A DNA stretch of 26,642 bases from SIG607 sp045586405 (GTDB lineage Bacteria > Bacillota > Clostridia > Oscillospirales > Acutalibacteraceae): contig JAZNAG010000025.1 of the NCBI GenBank assembly GCA_045586405.1, positions 1 through 26,642 on the forward strand, read 5' to 3'. The translations under genes and the position numbers were made by a program. Each line of letters begins with the position of its first letter. Position 1 is the stretch's first letter. Under the pieces are notes generated by a model that made no database searches, had not been told where the DNA came from, and saw only the letters and a program-made list of their open reading frames with translations. Positions 1-7,154 of the stretch are shown piece after piece.

Positions 1-805
1 GAGCAAGCTTGAATTTGATGTTTTTAAATTCGAGGAAGCAATCATCCTGTCCGTTGGGGTTGGTAATGGTAGAGTTTACAAAGATAAATTGAGGAGTACC
101 AAGGAAGCCTGCAACGAAGATATTGCAAGGGAGATCGTAAAGGTTCTGAGGAGTAGCTACCTGCTGGATGATACCGTCCTTCATAACAACGATACGAGTA
201 GCCATTGTCATAGCTTCGATCTGGTCGTGGGTAACGTAGATGAAGGTTGTCTGGAGCTTCTGGTGAAGCTTTGTAAGCTCGGTTCTCATGGTAGCACGGA
301 GCTTAGCGTCGAGGTTGGAAAGAGGTTCGTCAAGAAGGAATACCTTAGGTTCACGAACGATTGCACGACCAAGGGCAACACGCTGACGCTGACCACCGGA
401 AAGAGCCTTCGGCTTACGCTCGAGAAGATGTTCGATATCGAAGATACGAGCAGCTTCTTCAAGACGGCGACGAATTTCGTCTTTAGATGTTTTACGAAGT
501 TTAAGACCAAATGCCATATTATCAAATACAGACATATGGGGATAAAGAGCATAGTTCTGGAAAACCATTGCAATATCACGATCTTTAGGAGCAACGTCAT
601 TTACAAGACGGTCACCGATGTATACTTCACCATCGGAAATTTCTTCAAGACCTGCAACCATACGGAGAGTGGTAGATTTACCGCAACCTGAAGGACCTAC
701 AAGAATGATAAATTCTTTGTCCTTAATTTCAAGGTTGAAGTCAGAAACTGCTACTACACCGCCGGGATACTTTTTGTAAACGTTGCGCAGAGATAAACTA
801 GCCAT
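1..805 (-). CDS. Sugar ABC transporter ATP-binding protein, MsmX/UgpC type (3' end cut off)
   Basis: This is the ATPase subunit that powers carbohydrate importers on the cytoplasmic face of the membrane. The 268 visible codons contain Walker A GPSGCGKST (about residues 37-45), the Q-loop glutamine in FQNYALYPHMS (83), the signature LSGGQRQRVALGRAI (from 135), Walker B VFLLDEPLSNLD (155-166) and the switch histidine in THDQ (193). The conserved core is followed by the start of the C-terminal regulatory (TOBE/MOP) domain, which is truncated by the window edge; the family is usually about 360-380 residues. The start at 805 is set by an AGGAGG site. No permease gene is visible here. In Firmicutes such orphan ATPases often serve several sugar transporters, which is an inference for this copy. 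No stop codon lies in the window. Confidence 0.95.
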   Translation of the reverse strand, partial: MASLSLRNVYKKYPGGVVAVSDFNLEIKDKEFIILVGPSGCGKSTTLRMVAGLEEISDGEVYIGDRLVNDVAPKDRDIAMVFQNYALYPHMSVFDNMAFGLKLRKTSKDEIRRRLEEAARIFDIEHLLERKPKALSGGQRQRVALGRAIVREPKVFLLDEPLSNLDAKLRATMRTELTKLHQKLQTTFIYVTHDQIEAMTMATRIVVMKDGIIQQVATPQNLYDLPCNIFVAGFLGTPQFIFVNSTITNPNGQDDCFLEFKNIKFKLA

Positions 806-855
806 TGTTTTGGGACCTCCTAAGAAAAATAAACATTATTTTAATACTAAGTTAT

Positions 856-864
856 TATATCAAA
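856..864 (-). promoter_or_regulatory. Extended -10 promoter of the sugar ABC ATPase gene
   Basis: Read on the minus strand, TGATATAAT is an exact extended -10 box (TGnTATAAT) about 50 bases upstream of the ATG at 805. No good -35 hexamer lies 17 bases further up, which is typical for extended -10 promoters. It suggests the ATPase gene has its own promoter despite the upstream operon. Confidence 0.6.
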
Positions 865-950
865 TCGAGCAAAAAAATACTATAGTGAAAATAGAAAATC
901 TTGACACTCACATTTTGGTCATATTGCATATATTTTATACAAAATCGGCT

Positions 951-1646
951 TTATATAAGGTCTTCAGGGGAAATTTCGACATAATCTCCCGGTTTGAAGT
1001 CTTGGTCGAGTATATATTTTCCCATTCGTTCTCTATGAAGATTATTAACCCCTGCCCCAAATGTACCGAACATTCTTTTTATCTGGTGGTATTTGCCTTC
1101 GGTAAGAATTACCCTTGCAACATTTTCTGCTATTCTCTGGCAAACCGCCGGAGCGCAAACCTCACCCTGCACCAGTGTAACACCGTTTTTAAACCCTTCT
1201 GTCATTTCACTTGTTACGTCGGTATCAAGTTCGACTATATATGACTTTTCAATATGGTGTTTAGGACTGATAATATTATGCGCAAAATCGCCGTCATCAG
1301 TAAGAATTACAAGCCCCGTAGATTCCTTGTCCAAGCGACCGGCAGGAAATATGTTGCGTTTTGAATATTCCGGTGGCAATAAATCAACTACCGTTTTACA
1401 GTTTTTATCATTTGTAGCCGATAATATGCCTTTCGGCTTATTCATAGCGATATAAACATATTTTTTATAATTTACAGCCACTGCGTCAACACAAACCGAT
1501 GCTTTTTCCTCATCTATTTTTGTGTCAGGTTTTACTATAACAACGCCGTCAACACTCACCTGCCCTTTGAAAATCATTTTGCGAATCTCACTGCGGGAAT
1601 AAAGTGTCTGCGTTGAAATATATTTGTCAAGTCTTATCTTTCCCAT
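951..1646 (-). CDS. RsuA/RluB-family pseudouridine synthase
   Basis: This enzyme would isomerise a specific uridine in ribosomal RNA to pseudouridine. The N-terminal ~60 residues form an S4 RNA-binding domain (MGKIRLDKYIS..., SRSEIRKMIFKGQVSVDG). The catalytic domain has the family motif GRLDKESTGLVILTDDG, whose Asp is the expected catalytic residue, and a conserved KYHQIKRMFG segment. At 231 residues it has normal RsuA/RluB/RluE length. It is the last gene of the isp cluster, 15 bases after the preceding small gene. Upstream of the ATG there is no convincing Shine-Dalgarno sequence, so it may depend on translational coupling or be weakly translated. Which rRNA position it modifies cannot be read from the sequence. 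Confidence 0.93.
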   Translation of the reverse strand: MGKIRLDKYISTQTLYSRSEIRKMIFKGQVSVDGVVIVKPDTKIDEEKASVCVDAVAVNYKKYVYIAMNKPKGILSATNDKNCKTVVDLLPPEYSKRNIFPAGRLDKESTGLVILTDDGDFAHNIISPKHHIEKSYIVELDTDVTSEMTEGFKNGVTLVQGEVCAPAVCQRIAENVARVILTEGKYHQIKRMFGTFGAGVNNLHRERMGKYILDQDFKPGDYVEISPEDLI

Positions 1647-1661
1647 TATTTTTTAACACTT

Positions 1662-2060
1662 TCAAAAATAAGTTATATCATTAAAATTTTCAGAAATATC
1701 TGTACAAATAAGTTTACCGCAATATGTAAACAAATGTATTGTTTTTTTATCAGCCCTATACGAATAAAGTTTAACATACCTTCCGCCATACAGGGATAAA
1801 TCATAACCGCCGATTTTCACCTTTTCGTTATAGGTTTTAAGGTTGTCGTTAAAAGTCAGCGGAACAAAAACCTCTTTAGCTAAAATAAGTTTTGCATCAG
1901 AATACCCATTTGAAGATATATATGAATTCCGCTGATTTTCGGTTTCAAGCGTAACAGAGGCTTTGCTTTGCGCCGCAACAGCAAGAAGTAAAGAACAGAT
2001 AAGTAAAACAATCAGCAAAATCAAAGCGTATGTTCTTGAAAAAACGAAATATACCTTCAT
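1662..2060 (-). CDS. Small membrane-anchored protein, DUF4830-like
   Basis: A 132-residue protein with one N-terminal hydrophobic segment (about residues 10-30, YALILLIVLLICSLLLAVAA) that is either a signal anchor or an uncleaved signal peptide. The rest is a small exported domain. Its C-terminal half (YNEKVKIGGYDLSLYGGRYVKLYSY and the following beta-strand LFTYCGKLICTD) resembles from memory the DUF4830 family of Clostridia, whose function is unknown. It lies 41 bases after ispF and 15 bases before the pseudouridine synthase gene, so it is probably co-transcribed with both. The start has only a weak GGTG ribosome site. Confidence 0.75.
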   Translation of the reverse strand: MKVYFVFSRTYALILLIVLLICSLLLAVAAQSKASVTLETENQRNSYISSNGYSDAKLILAKEVFVPLTFNDNLKTYNEKVKIGGYDLSLYGGRYVKLYSYRADKKTIHLFTYCGKLICTDISENFNDITYF

Positions 2061-2101
2061 AACATCACCACTACTATTGTATGGTGAAAGGCGGCAAAAT
2101 A

Positions 2102-2569
2102 TTAGTCAATAAGGCAAACACAGTGAGCTGATATGCCAAGCATTTCGCCTGTAAAGCCCAAGCCCTCTTCGGTGGTTGCTTTAACACTGACAAAATCGAC
2201 ATCAATATTAAGTATTGATGCTATTGTTTCTCTCATTCTTTCAATAAAGGGTGCGAGTTTGGGTTTCTGAGCAATAACAGTTGCATCAATATTTACCACC
2301 TTGTAGCCTTTATTTTGCAACAATTCACAAACTCTTGAAAGAAGTATTTTACTGTCAATATTTTTAAACTCGTCAGAATTATCGGGAAAAATATGACCGA
2401 TATCAGACAAAGCCGCCGCACCCAAAAGAGCATCACAAACAGCGTGCAAAAGCACATCGGCATCTGAATGACCTAAAAGACCTTTTTCGTAGGGTATTTT
2501 AATACCGCCGAGAAAAAGCGGTCTGTCATCACAAAAACGGTGAACGTCATAACCGTGGCCTATTCGCAT
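2102..2569 (-). CDS. ispF: 2-C-methyl-D-erythritol 2,4-cyclodiphosphate synthase
   Basis: Fifth enzyme of the MEP isoprenoid pathway. It cyclises CDP-methylerythritol 2-phosphate to methylerythritol 2,4-cyclodiphosphate with release of CMP. The 155-residue length is typical. The zinc ligands Asp8 and His10 (GYDVH) and His42 (LLHAVCDALLGAA) are present, together with the GHSDADV loop, DIGHIFPD, and the C-terminal KATTEEGLGFTG segment that contacts the cytidine. Its start overlaps the last 10 bases of ispD, so the two consecutive pathway steps are translationally coupled. Confidence 0.97.
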   Translation of the reverse strand: MRIGHGYDVHRFCDDRPLFLGGIKIPYEKGLLGHSDADVLLHAVCDALLGAAALSDIGHIFPDNSDEFKNIDSKILLSRVCELLQNKGYKVVNIDATVIAQKPKLAPFIERMRETIASILNIDVDFVSVKATTEEGLGFTGEMLGISAHCVCLID

Positions 2570-3294
2570 AATTCTTCCTCCCTTAAAATAAATTCGGCAA
2601 GTTTAAGGTCGTAGGGAGTGGTGATTTTAAAGTTGTTTTCCTCACCCTCTATAACCTGCGTTTTATACCCTGCCGCTTCCATAAGTGAAGCGTCATCGGT
2701 GAACAGTTCTTTATTTTCGCAGTTTTCAAGCACCTTTAAATACTTCTCAAAATTAAGTGACTGCGGAGTCTGCACAGCAAAAAGGCTATTTCTGTCAAGT
2801 GTAGAGATTTCACCATTCTTATTTTGTTTTATGGTATCCTTCGGTTTAATACCGCAAACGGCACAGTCAAATTTAAGCGAGGCTTCAGCCATTTCGCCGA
2901 TAAGTCTGTCACTTACAAAAGGTCTGGCACCGTCATGCACCATAACACCCTTTGCCGATTTAATACTTCTCAAGCCCTTTTCTACGGAATCAAGACGGGT
3001 TGCGCCGCCCTCGGTAACAACTGATAACTTTGTTATCATATAGGTACTTGCGAGTTCAATAATCTGCTGTATACTTTCTTTTTTAGTAACAACTACGATT
3101 TCGCTGACAAGCTTATTTCGCTCAAAGGCAAGCATAGTTCTGGCAATAACAGGAATGCCGAAAACACTTGCAAACATCTTATCAACACCGCCCATACGGG
3201 ATGATGAACCGGCTGCCACAATGACAACAGGCACAGCGCTCGGTGATATTTTTGCAGAGCTTTCATATTCTATTTTAAACTCGGTTAAAGGCAT
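2560..3294 (-). CDS. ispD: 2-C-methyl-D-erythritol 4-phosphate cytidylyltransferase
   Basis: Third enzyme of the MEP pathway; it joins CTP and methylerythritol 4-phosphate. The N-terminal CTP-binding loop VVIVAAGSSSRMGG with the following Lys (VDKMF) is intact. So are the MVHDGARPFV motif and the C-terminal TDDASLMEAAG segment. It has 244 residues; the first ~20 (MPLTEFKIEYESSAKISPSA) form a short extension before the usual start of the fold. The ATG at 3294 is preceded by AGAGGGAAG, which supports this start. It lies just downstream of a hairpin terminator for the previous gene and overlaps ispF by 10 bases. Confidence 0.97.
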   Translation of the reverse strand: MPLTEFKIEYESSAKISPSAVPVVIVAAGSSSRMGGVDKMFASVFGIPVIARTMLAFERNKLVSEIVVVTKKESIQQIIELASTYMITKLSVVTEGGATRLDSVEKGLRSIKSAKGVMVHDGARPFVSDRLIGEMAEASLKFDCAVCGIKPKDTIKQNKNGEISTLDRNSLFAVQTPQSLNFEKYLKVLENCENKELFTDDASLMEAAGYKTQVIEGEENNFKITTPYDLKLAEFILREEELCE

Positions 3295-3314
3295 ATTTAA
3301 CTTCCCTCTATACT

Positions 3315-3342
3315 AAAAAGGCTGACAGAAAATCTGCCAGCC
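3315..3342 (-). terminator. Intrinsic terminator after the CD1247-like gene
   Basis: On the minus strand a 9-bp stem (GGCTGGCAG / CTGTCAGCC, one G-U pair) with a 5-base ATTTT loop is followed by TTTTT. It begins 7 bases past the stop codon at 3349 and precedes the ispD ribosome site, so ispD-ispF expression must rely on readthrough or a promoter inside the short gap. Confidence 0.8.
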
Positions 3343-3348
3343 AGTTTA

Positions 3349-3780
3349 TTATTCGTCGGCCTCAGTATCTTCCTCAAGGTCGAATTCAAGTTTGGTGCCG
3401 CAATTAGGGCAAATCATACTTTCGTCTTCGAGCATTCTGTCATCGATATAGATTACATCGTGGCAGTTAGGACACTCTACCTCGTAAAGTTCGTCATCAT
3501 CCTCATCGCCGTCGCATCCGCAACAACCTTCGCACTCATCTTCTTCATCTTCGTATTCTTCATAAATGAAGTCTTCAAGCTCAGCAAGATCTTCGTCAAC
3601 AGCGTTAATCTGTTCAGCAAGTTCTGCACAGGCATCCTGTGTATCTTCAAGGTCAGCAGTCAAATCGGTAAGAAGGTCAATAATAGCGTTTATAACCTTG
3701 CCTTCTTTAGTTTCTTCATCAATGCCGAGACCTTCAGCAAGGCCTTTTATATAAGCAGCCTTTTCAGCAACAGTCATCAT
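3349..3780 (-). CDS. CD1247-like acidic protein with C-terminal zinc ribbon
   Basis: A 143-residue, very acidic protein. Its N-terminal half (MMTVAEKAAYIKGLAEGLGI...EGKVINAIIDLLTDL) is a predicted helical or coiled-coil region resembling from memory the CD1247 N-terminal domain of Clostridia. The middle carries an acidic linker with a CEGCCGC cysteine cluster. The C-terminus has a CPNC...CPNC pair that should form a zinc ribbon. The ATG at 3780 was chosen because AAGGAG lies 10 bases upstream. A longer frame reaching 3837 would overlap efp by 38 bases and has no ribosome site. It follows efp by 19 bases and is probably in the same operon. The function is unknown; a nucleic-acid or ribosome-linked role is only a guess. 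Confidence 0.85.
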   Translation of the reverse strand: MMTVAEKAAYIKGLAEGLGIDEETKEGKVINAIIDLLTDLTADLEDTQDACAELAEQINAVDEDLAELEDFIYEEYEDEEDECEGCCGCDGDEDDDELYEVECPNCHDVIYIDDRMLEDESMICPNCGTKLEFDLEEDTEADE

Positions 3781-3799
3781 AATTTTATTACTCCTTAGA

Positions 3800-4357
3800 T
3801 TATGCTCTTTCCATGTACTCGCCGGTACGGGTATCAATACGAATCATATCGCCCTCATTGATAAAGAGAGGAACTCTGATTTCTGCACCGGTTTCAAGAG
3901 TAGCGGGCTTAGTAGCGTTAGTAGCTGTATCGCCCTTAAAGCCGGGTTCGGTTTCGGTTACCTGAAGCTCAACAAAGGTAGGGGGCTCCATACCGAATAC
4001 CTTGCCTTTATAGGAAAGGATTTTGCAAACCATGCTTTCTTTAACGAACTTAAAGCCGTCGCCCAGTTCAGACTCGTTAATGGGAATAAGCTCATAAGAC
4101 TCGGGGTCCATAAAGTAGTAAAGACCGCCGTCGTTATAGGAATATTCCATATCCTTACGCTCTACAAAAGCGGTGGGGAATTTAGCACTGGGGTTATAGC
4201 TTTTTTCTATAATAGCGCCTGTAATTACATTTTTTGTTTTGGTTCTTACGAAAGCAGCGCCCTTACCGGGTTTTACATGCTGGAATTCTACAACCTGAAG
4301 CACGTTACCGTCTTCTTCAAAGGTTACGCCGTTTCTGAAATCGCCTGCTGTTACCAT
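3800..4357 (-). CDS. efp: Translation elongation factor P
   Basis: EF-P binds between the P and E sites of stalled ribosomes and promotes peptide-bond formation at polyproline stretches. The length of 185 residues and the N-terminal KOW-like domain (MVTAGDFRNGVTFEEDG...) are standard. The tip loop reads KPGKGAAF with Lys32 as the residue that receives post-translational modification in many bacteria. No beta-lysine (EpmA/EpmB) genes are seen in the window. The C-terminal OB domain (PLFINEGDMIRIDTRTGEYMERA) is intact. A GGAGG site precedes the ATG. It follows the M24 peptidase gene by 46 bases, a common efp neighbourhood in Firmicutes. Confidence 0.98.
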   Translation of the reverse strand: MVTAGDFRNGVTFEEDGNVLQVVEFQHVKPGKGAAFVRTKTKNVITGAIIEKSYNPSAKFPTAFVERKDMEYSYNDGGLYYFMDPESYELIPINESELGDGFKFVKESMVCKILSYKGKVFGMEPPTFVELQVTETEPGFKGDTATNATKPATLETGAEIRVPLFINEGDMIRIDTRTGEYMERA

Positions 4358-4403
4358 AAATTTATTCCTCCATAATATATTCTTAACAGAATATTTTAAT
4401 CTA

Positions 4404-5456
4404 CTAAAGAATTATAAGCGTTTTTTCGCATTTTGTCAAGTTTTCAAAGGCATTTACTTTCACAACTGCCATATCTTCTATCCTGACACCGAACTTTTCG
4501 GGCAAATAAATACCCGGTTCACAGGTAATTACCTGATTTTCGACAAGAGTTTTATCGTTTCTGCCTGAAACTGTGGGGTATTCGTGAATTTCAAGTCCAA
4601 CGCCGTGACCTGTACCGTGTCCGAAGTTTCCCGCATAACCCGCATGGGTAATAATATCCCTTGCAGCAGCGTCAACCGCTTTGCATTTTACACCGGCAGC
4701 CACTTTAGAAAGTGCCGCATTTTGTGCGCTTAGCACAAGGTCGTAAATATACTGCATTTCTTCAGTAGCAAAACCAATAGCAACGGTTCTCGTCATATCG
4801 CTGTGGTATCCGTTATACACCGCACCGAAATCAAGGGTAAAGAAATCACCCTTTTCAATTTTTTTATCAGTAGGTACACCGTGTGGCAAGGCGCTGTTTT
4901 TGCCCGAAACTGCTATAGTTTCAAAGGAAACACCTTCACTGCCCAGCTTTTGCATCTGATAATCAAGTTCAAGAGCAACCTGCTTTTCGGTTACACCCTC
5001 TTTAATAATGTTCAGTATATTTTCATACGCCTTTTCGGCTATTCTTTGTGCCTTGATTATATTATCAATTTCCCATTGTTCTTTAACACTTCTTTTAAAA
5101 AGAAGCAAATCGGTAAGTTCGCTGCTTGGTGTTATCTTACAAGGCAAAACATCATTAAGGTCATTTAAAAAGCCGACGGTTATGTCTGTTTCGGTATATA
5201 AAGTATCGATTTTAAGTCGTTTAACTAAATTGCCGATTTGCTTTGAAACTCGTTCCAGCAGTACAACCTTAAAGTCACCTTTAACACTGTTTTTAGCCGC
5301 TTCAAAATATCTGCCGTCAACAAAACAGAAATTACCCGTATCGGTAAAAAGCAAATAGCCTGCTGATGATTTAAAACCGCAAAGATATCTGCGGTTAACC
5401 TCACTGCATATCAGCACCGCACTTTTTGAGGTTATATAACGGTCAAAATTCACCAT
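4404..5456 (-). CDS. M24-family Xaa-Pro aminopeptidase/dipeptidase
   Basis: A cytoplasmic metallopeptidase that removes residues N-terminal to proline. Of its 350 residues, the first ~120 form a creatinase-type N domain. The C-terminal pita-bread domain holds the full dimetal ligand set: Asp209 and Asp220 (TLDFGAVYNGYHSDMTRT), His284 (GHGTGHGVGLEIHE), Glu313 (EPGIYLP) and Glu327 (RIEDM). It sits 5 bases after the Nfo-like gene and directly before efp, the usual arrangement in Clostridia and Bacilli. The pairing with EF-P is consistent with a shared proline theme, but that link is an inference. Length and motifs match the PepP/YqhT group rather than methionine aminopeptidase. Confidence 0.95.
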   Translation of the reverse strand: MVNFDRYITSKSAVLICSEVNRRYLCGFKSSAGYLLFTDTGNFCFVDGRYFEAAKNSVKGDFKVVLLERVSKQIGNLVKRLKIDTLYTETDITVGFLNDLNDVLPCKITPSSELTDLLLFKRSVKEQWEIDNIIKAQRIAEKAYENILNIIKEGVTEKQVALELDYQMQKLGSEGVSFETIAVSGKNSALPHGVPTDKKIEKGDFFTLDFGAVYNGYHSDMTRTVAIGFATEEMQYIYDLVLSAQNAALSKVAAGVKCKAVDAAARDIITHAGYAGNFGHGTGHGVGLEIHEYPTVSGRNDKTLVENQVITCEPGIYLPEKFGVRIEDMAVVKVNAFENLTKCEKTLIIL

Positions 5457-5461
5457 ATCTA

Positions 5462-6313
5462 CTACCCCAACGAATTATAATATTTTTTCATAGAAAGCGC
5501 ATCCTCTGCCTGTGTGCCTGCCGATTCACAAACAAATATAGGCGAATAATTTCTTTTATAAACCAGTTCCATAAGCGGCTCAAAATCGGGGCCGTATACA
5601 GCATCCTCAAAGGTGAGATGTCTTTTTTCTCCACCGGAGGTGTACTCAATTTTAGAAAAATGGGAATGAAAGACCTTTGTTCTGTCACTGCCCAGTTTAT
5701 TTTCCATTAAATCAAGAATTTGCGCATATTCCCTTTCGCCTTTAATTTCACCAAGTGTTCTGGCATTTAAGTGTCCAAAATCTATACACGGAATTATGCT
5801 TTCGTCAATTTCGCAAAGGGCAATAACCTCGTGGAGAGTGCCCAGCTGATTCATTTTACCCATAGTTTCAGGGCAAATATGAATATGGGAAAGGTTTTCC
5901 GCCTTTAAAGCCTTTAGCGCCAGTACCATAGTGTCACTTGCAAGGCTAAGTGCTTCCTGTCTGCTTATTTTACCGCAAGAGCCGGTGTGAACAACTATAC
6001 GGTCACCGCCCATAGCATTAACAGCACGGGCGCTTTGCAAAATATAGTTAACCGAATTTAACCGCTTTTCCTCTTCAACAGATGACATTGAAATATAGTA
6101 GGGTGCGTGAAGCGATAATGAAATAGCGTTTTCCTTTGCAATATCGCCGAATATCTTAGCTTTTTCTTCACCGATATTTACTCCCCTGCCGCACTGATAT
6201 TCAAAATGGTCAAGTCCCATTTTTACAAGATACTCCGGCACCTGATTTGAGTGCTTGTATCCCATAAGTGCAAAGCTTTCGGAATTACCCGCAGGACCGA
6301 ATTTAGCAGCCAT
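5462..6313 (-). CDS. TIM-barrel protein, AP endonuclease family 2 (Nfo-like)
   Basis: A 283-residue TIM barrel of the endonuclease IV superfamily, which cuts DNA at abasic sites using three zinc ions. Candidate metal ligands follow the family pattern: His69 (LSLHAPYY), His109 (IVVHTGS), Glu149 (ICPETMGK), Asp178 and His181 (IDFGHLNA), His216 (FHSHFS) and Glu263 (CESAG). The usual Asp-x-His pair for the third metal is instead read as GGEKRH (Glu229...His232), and the typical NDSK motif is replaced by HSHFSKIEY. It could be a true but divergent AP endonuclease or a related sugar isomerase-like barrel. It overlaps the yqeG gene by 11 bases, so the two are coupled. Confidence 0.85.
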   Translation of the reverse strand: MAAKFGPAGNSESFALMGYKHSNQVPEYLVKMGLDHFEYQCGRGVNIGEEKAKIFGDIAKENAISLSLHAPYYISMSSVEEEKRLNSVNYILQSARAVNAMGGDRIVVHTGSCGKISRQEALSLASDTMVLALKALKAENLSHIHICPETMGKMNQLGTLHEVIALCEIDESIIPCIDFGHLNARTLGEIKGEREYAQILDLMENKLGSDRTKVFHSHFSKIEYTSGGEKRHLTFEDAVYGPDFEPLMELVYKRNYSPIFVCESAGTQAEDALSMKKYYNSLG

Positions 6314-6803
6314 ATCCGTTTTCCACCTTCATCTTCTTTAAAAGTATTTTTTCAAGTTTTCGTCTGATAATAAAGCTTATTTTATCCTCAGGCAAAATAA
6401 GATCGGTCATAATTGTTGTTATACCGTAAAAATTGCCACCCAAGGTATCGGTAAATATCTGGTCACCCACAATGGCAATCTCTTTTCTTTTAAGCCCCAT
6501 TCTTTTACGCGCCTTCATATATCCGAAAGGCAAAGGTTTACAGGAAAGGCTTATAAAATCAAGACCGATTTTCTCAGCAAAAGGTTTTACCCTTTTTTCC
6601 TTAGAATTTGAAGCAATTATAACTTTAATACCCTTTGAAGCAATATAAGAAAGCCACTGGGTAAGACCGTCAATAAGAACGTCGCCGTGGTGGGTTGAAA
6701 GAGTATTATCAACATCTAAAATAAGGCCTTTAATATTTTTTGCAGACAAAAGTTCTGCGGTAATATCGGTTATTCTGTGAATTTTAATGTTTGGTTTGAG
6801 CAT
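6303..6803 (-). CDS. yqeG: YqeG-family HAD IIIA-type phosphatase
   Basis: A HAD-superfamily phosphatase of about 166 residues. The nucleophile motif is LILDVDNTL (Asp30 and Asp32), motif II is VIIASNS, and the C-terminal motifs are KPLPFGYMKA (lysine) and VGDQIFTDTLGG. This matches the YqeG/GEP4-like group, some of whose members act on phosphatidylglycerophosphate; the substrate here is not proven. The start at 6803 (MLKPNIK...) was chosen because GGAGG lies directly upstream. A longer reading frame to 6866 would run through the terminator hairpin of the upstream S21 gene. It overlaps the next gene by 11 bases. Confidence 0.92.
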   Translation of the reverse strand: MLKPNIKIHRITDITAELLSAKNIKGLILDVDNTLSTHHGDVLIDGLTQWLSYIASKGIKVIIASNSKEKRVKPFAEKIGLDFISLSCKPLPFGYMKARKRMGLKRKEIAIVGDQIFTDTLGGNFYGITTIMTDLILPEDKISFIIRRKLEKILLKKMKVENGYGC

Positions 6804-6824
6804 CGTTTTTCCTCCGAAAACATC

Positions 6825-6853
6825 AAAAAGCAGTCGCCGAAGCGACCGCTTTT
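6825..6853 (-). terminator. Intrinsic terminator after rpsU
   Basis: On the minus strand an 8-bp stem (GCGGTCGC / GCGACTGC, one G-U) capped by a TTCG tetraloop is followed by TTTTT. It starts about 20 bases past the rpsU stop and precedes the yqeG ribosome site. It would lower expression of the downstream genes relative to the abundant S21. Confidence 0.88.
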
Positions 6854-6869
6854 CCTTAAGTATCACTTA

Positions 6870-7046
6870 TTAGCGGAACTTACGCTTACGTGCAGCTTCC
6901 GACTTTTTCTTACGCTTAACAGAAGGCTTTTCATAATGTTCTCTTTTACGAACTTCCTGGATTACGCCGTCTTTTGCAGTCTGACGTTTGAAGCGTCTTA
7001 AAGCATTATCAAGTGATTCATTCTCCTTGAGGCGAACCTGACTCAT
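6870..7046 (-). CDS. rpsU: 30S ribosomal protein S21
   Basis: A 58-residue basic protein beginning MSQVRLKENESLDNALRRFKR and ending KSEAARKRKFR, the classic S21 sequence. S21 joins the small subunit late and helps mRNA base-pair with the 16S rRNA. The start at 7046 has a strong GGAGGGAGGG site and gives the normal S21 length; the frame extends further upstream only through the promoter and leader. It has its own strong promoter and terminator. Confidence 0.97.
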   Translation of the reverse strand: MSQVRLKENESLDNALRRFKRQTAKDGVIQEVRKREHYEKPSVKRKKKSEAARKRKFR

Positions 7047-7097
7047 TAATAATTCCCTCCCTCCGCCTGATAGCAGGGGTATTTTTATACTTTGACA

Positions 7098-7127
7098 ATT
7101 ATACAATAAATACCGACTATATGTCAA
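7098..7127 (-). promoter_or_regulatory. Promoter of rpsU
   Basis: On the minus strand, perfect TTGACA (7122-7127) and perfect TATAAT (7098-7103) hexamers are separated by 18 bases, about 50 bases before the rpsU ATG. It is one of the strongest promoters in the window, fitting a ribosomal protein gene. Confidence 0.88.
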
Positions 7128-7154
7128 GCACTTTTGTTATTTTTTATAATCTTT

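Noticed and set aside
89..691. Long plus-strand reading frame opposite the ABC ATPase gene
   Set aside because: It is antisense to a gene with all ABC ATPase motifs, its product is unlike any protein I know, and it has no ribosome site.
3781..3837. N-terminal extension of the CD1247-like protein
   Set aside because: It would overlap efp by 38 bases, lacks a ribosome site, and the internal ATG at 3780 has AAGGAG at good spacing.
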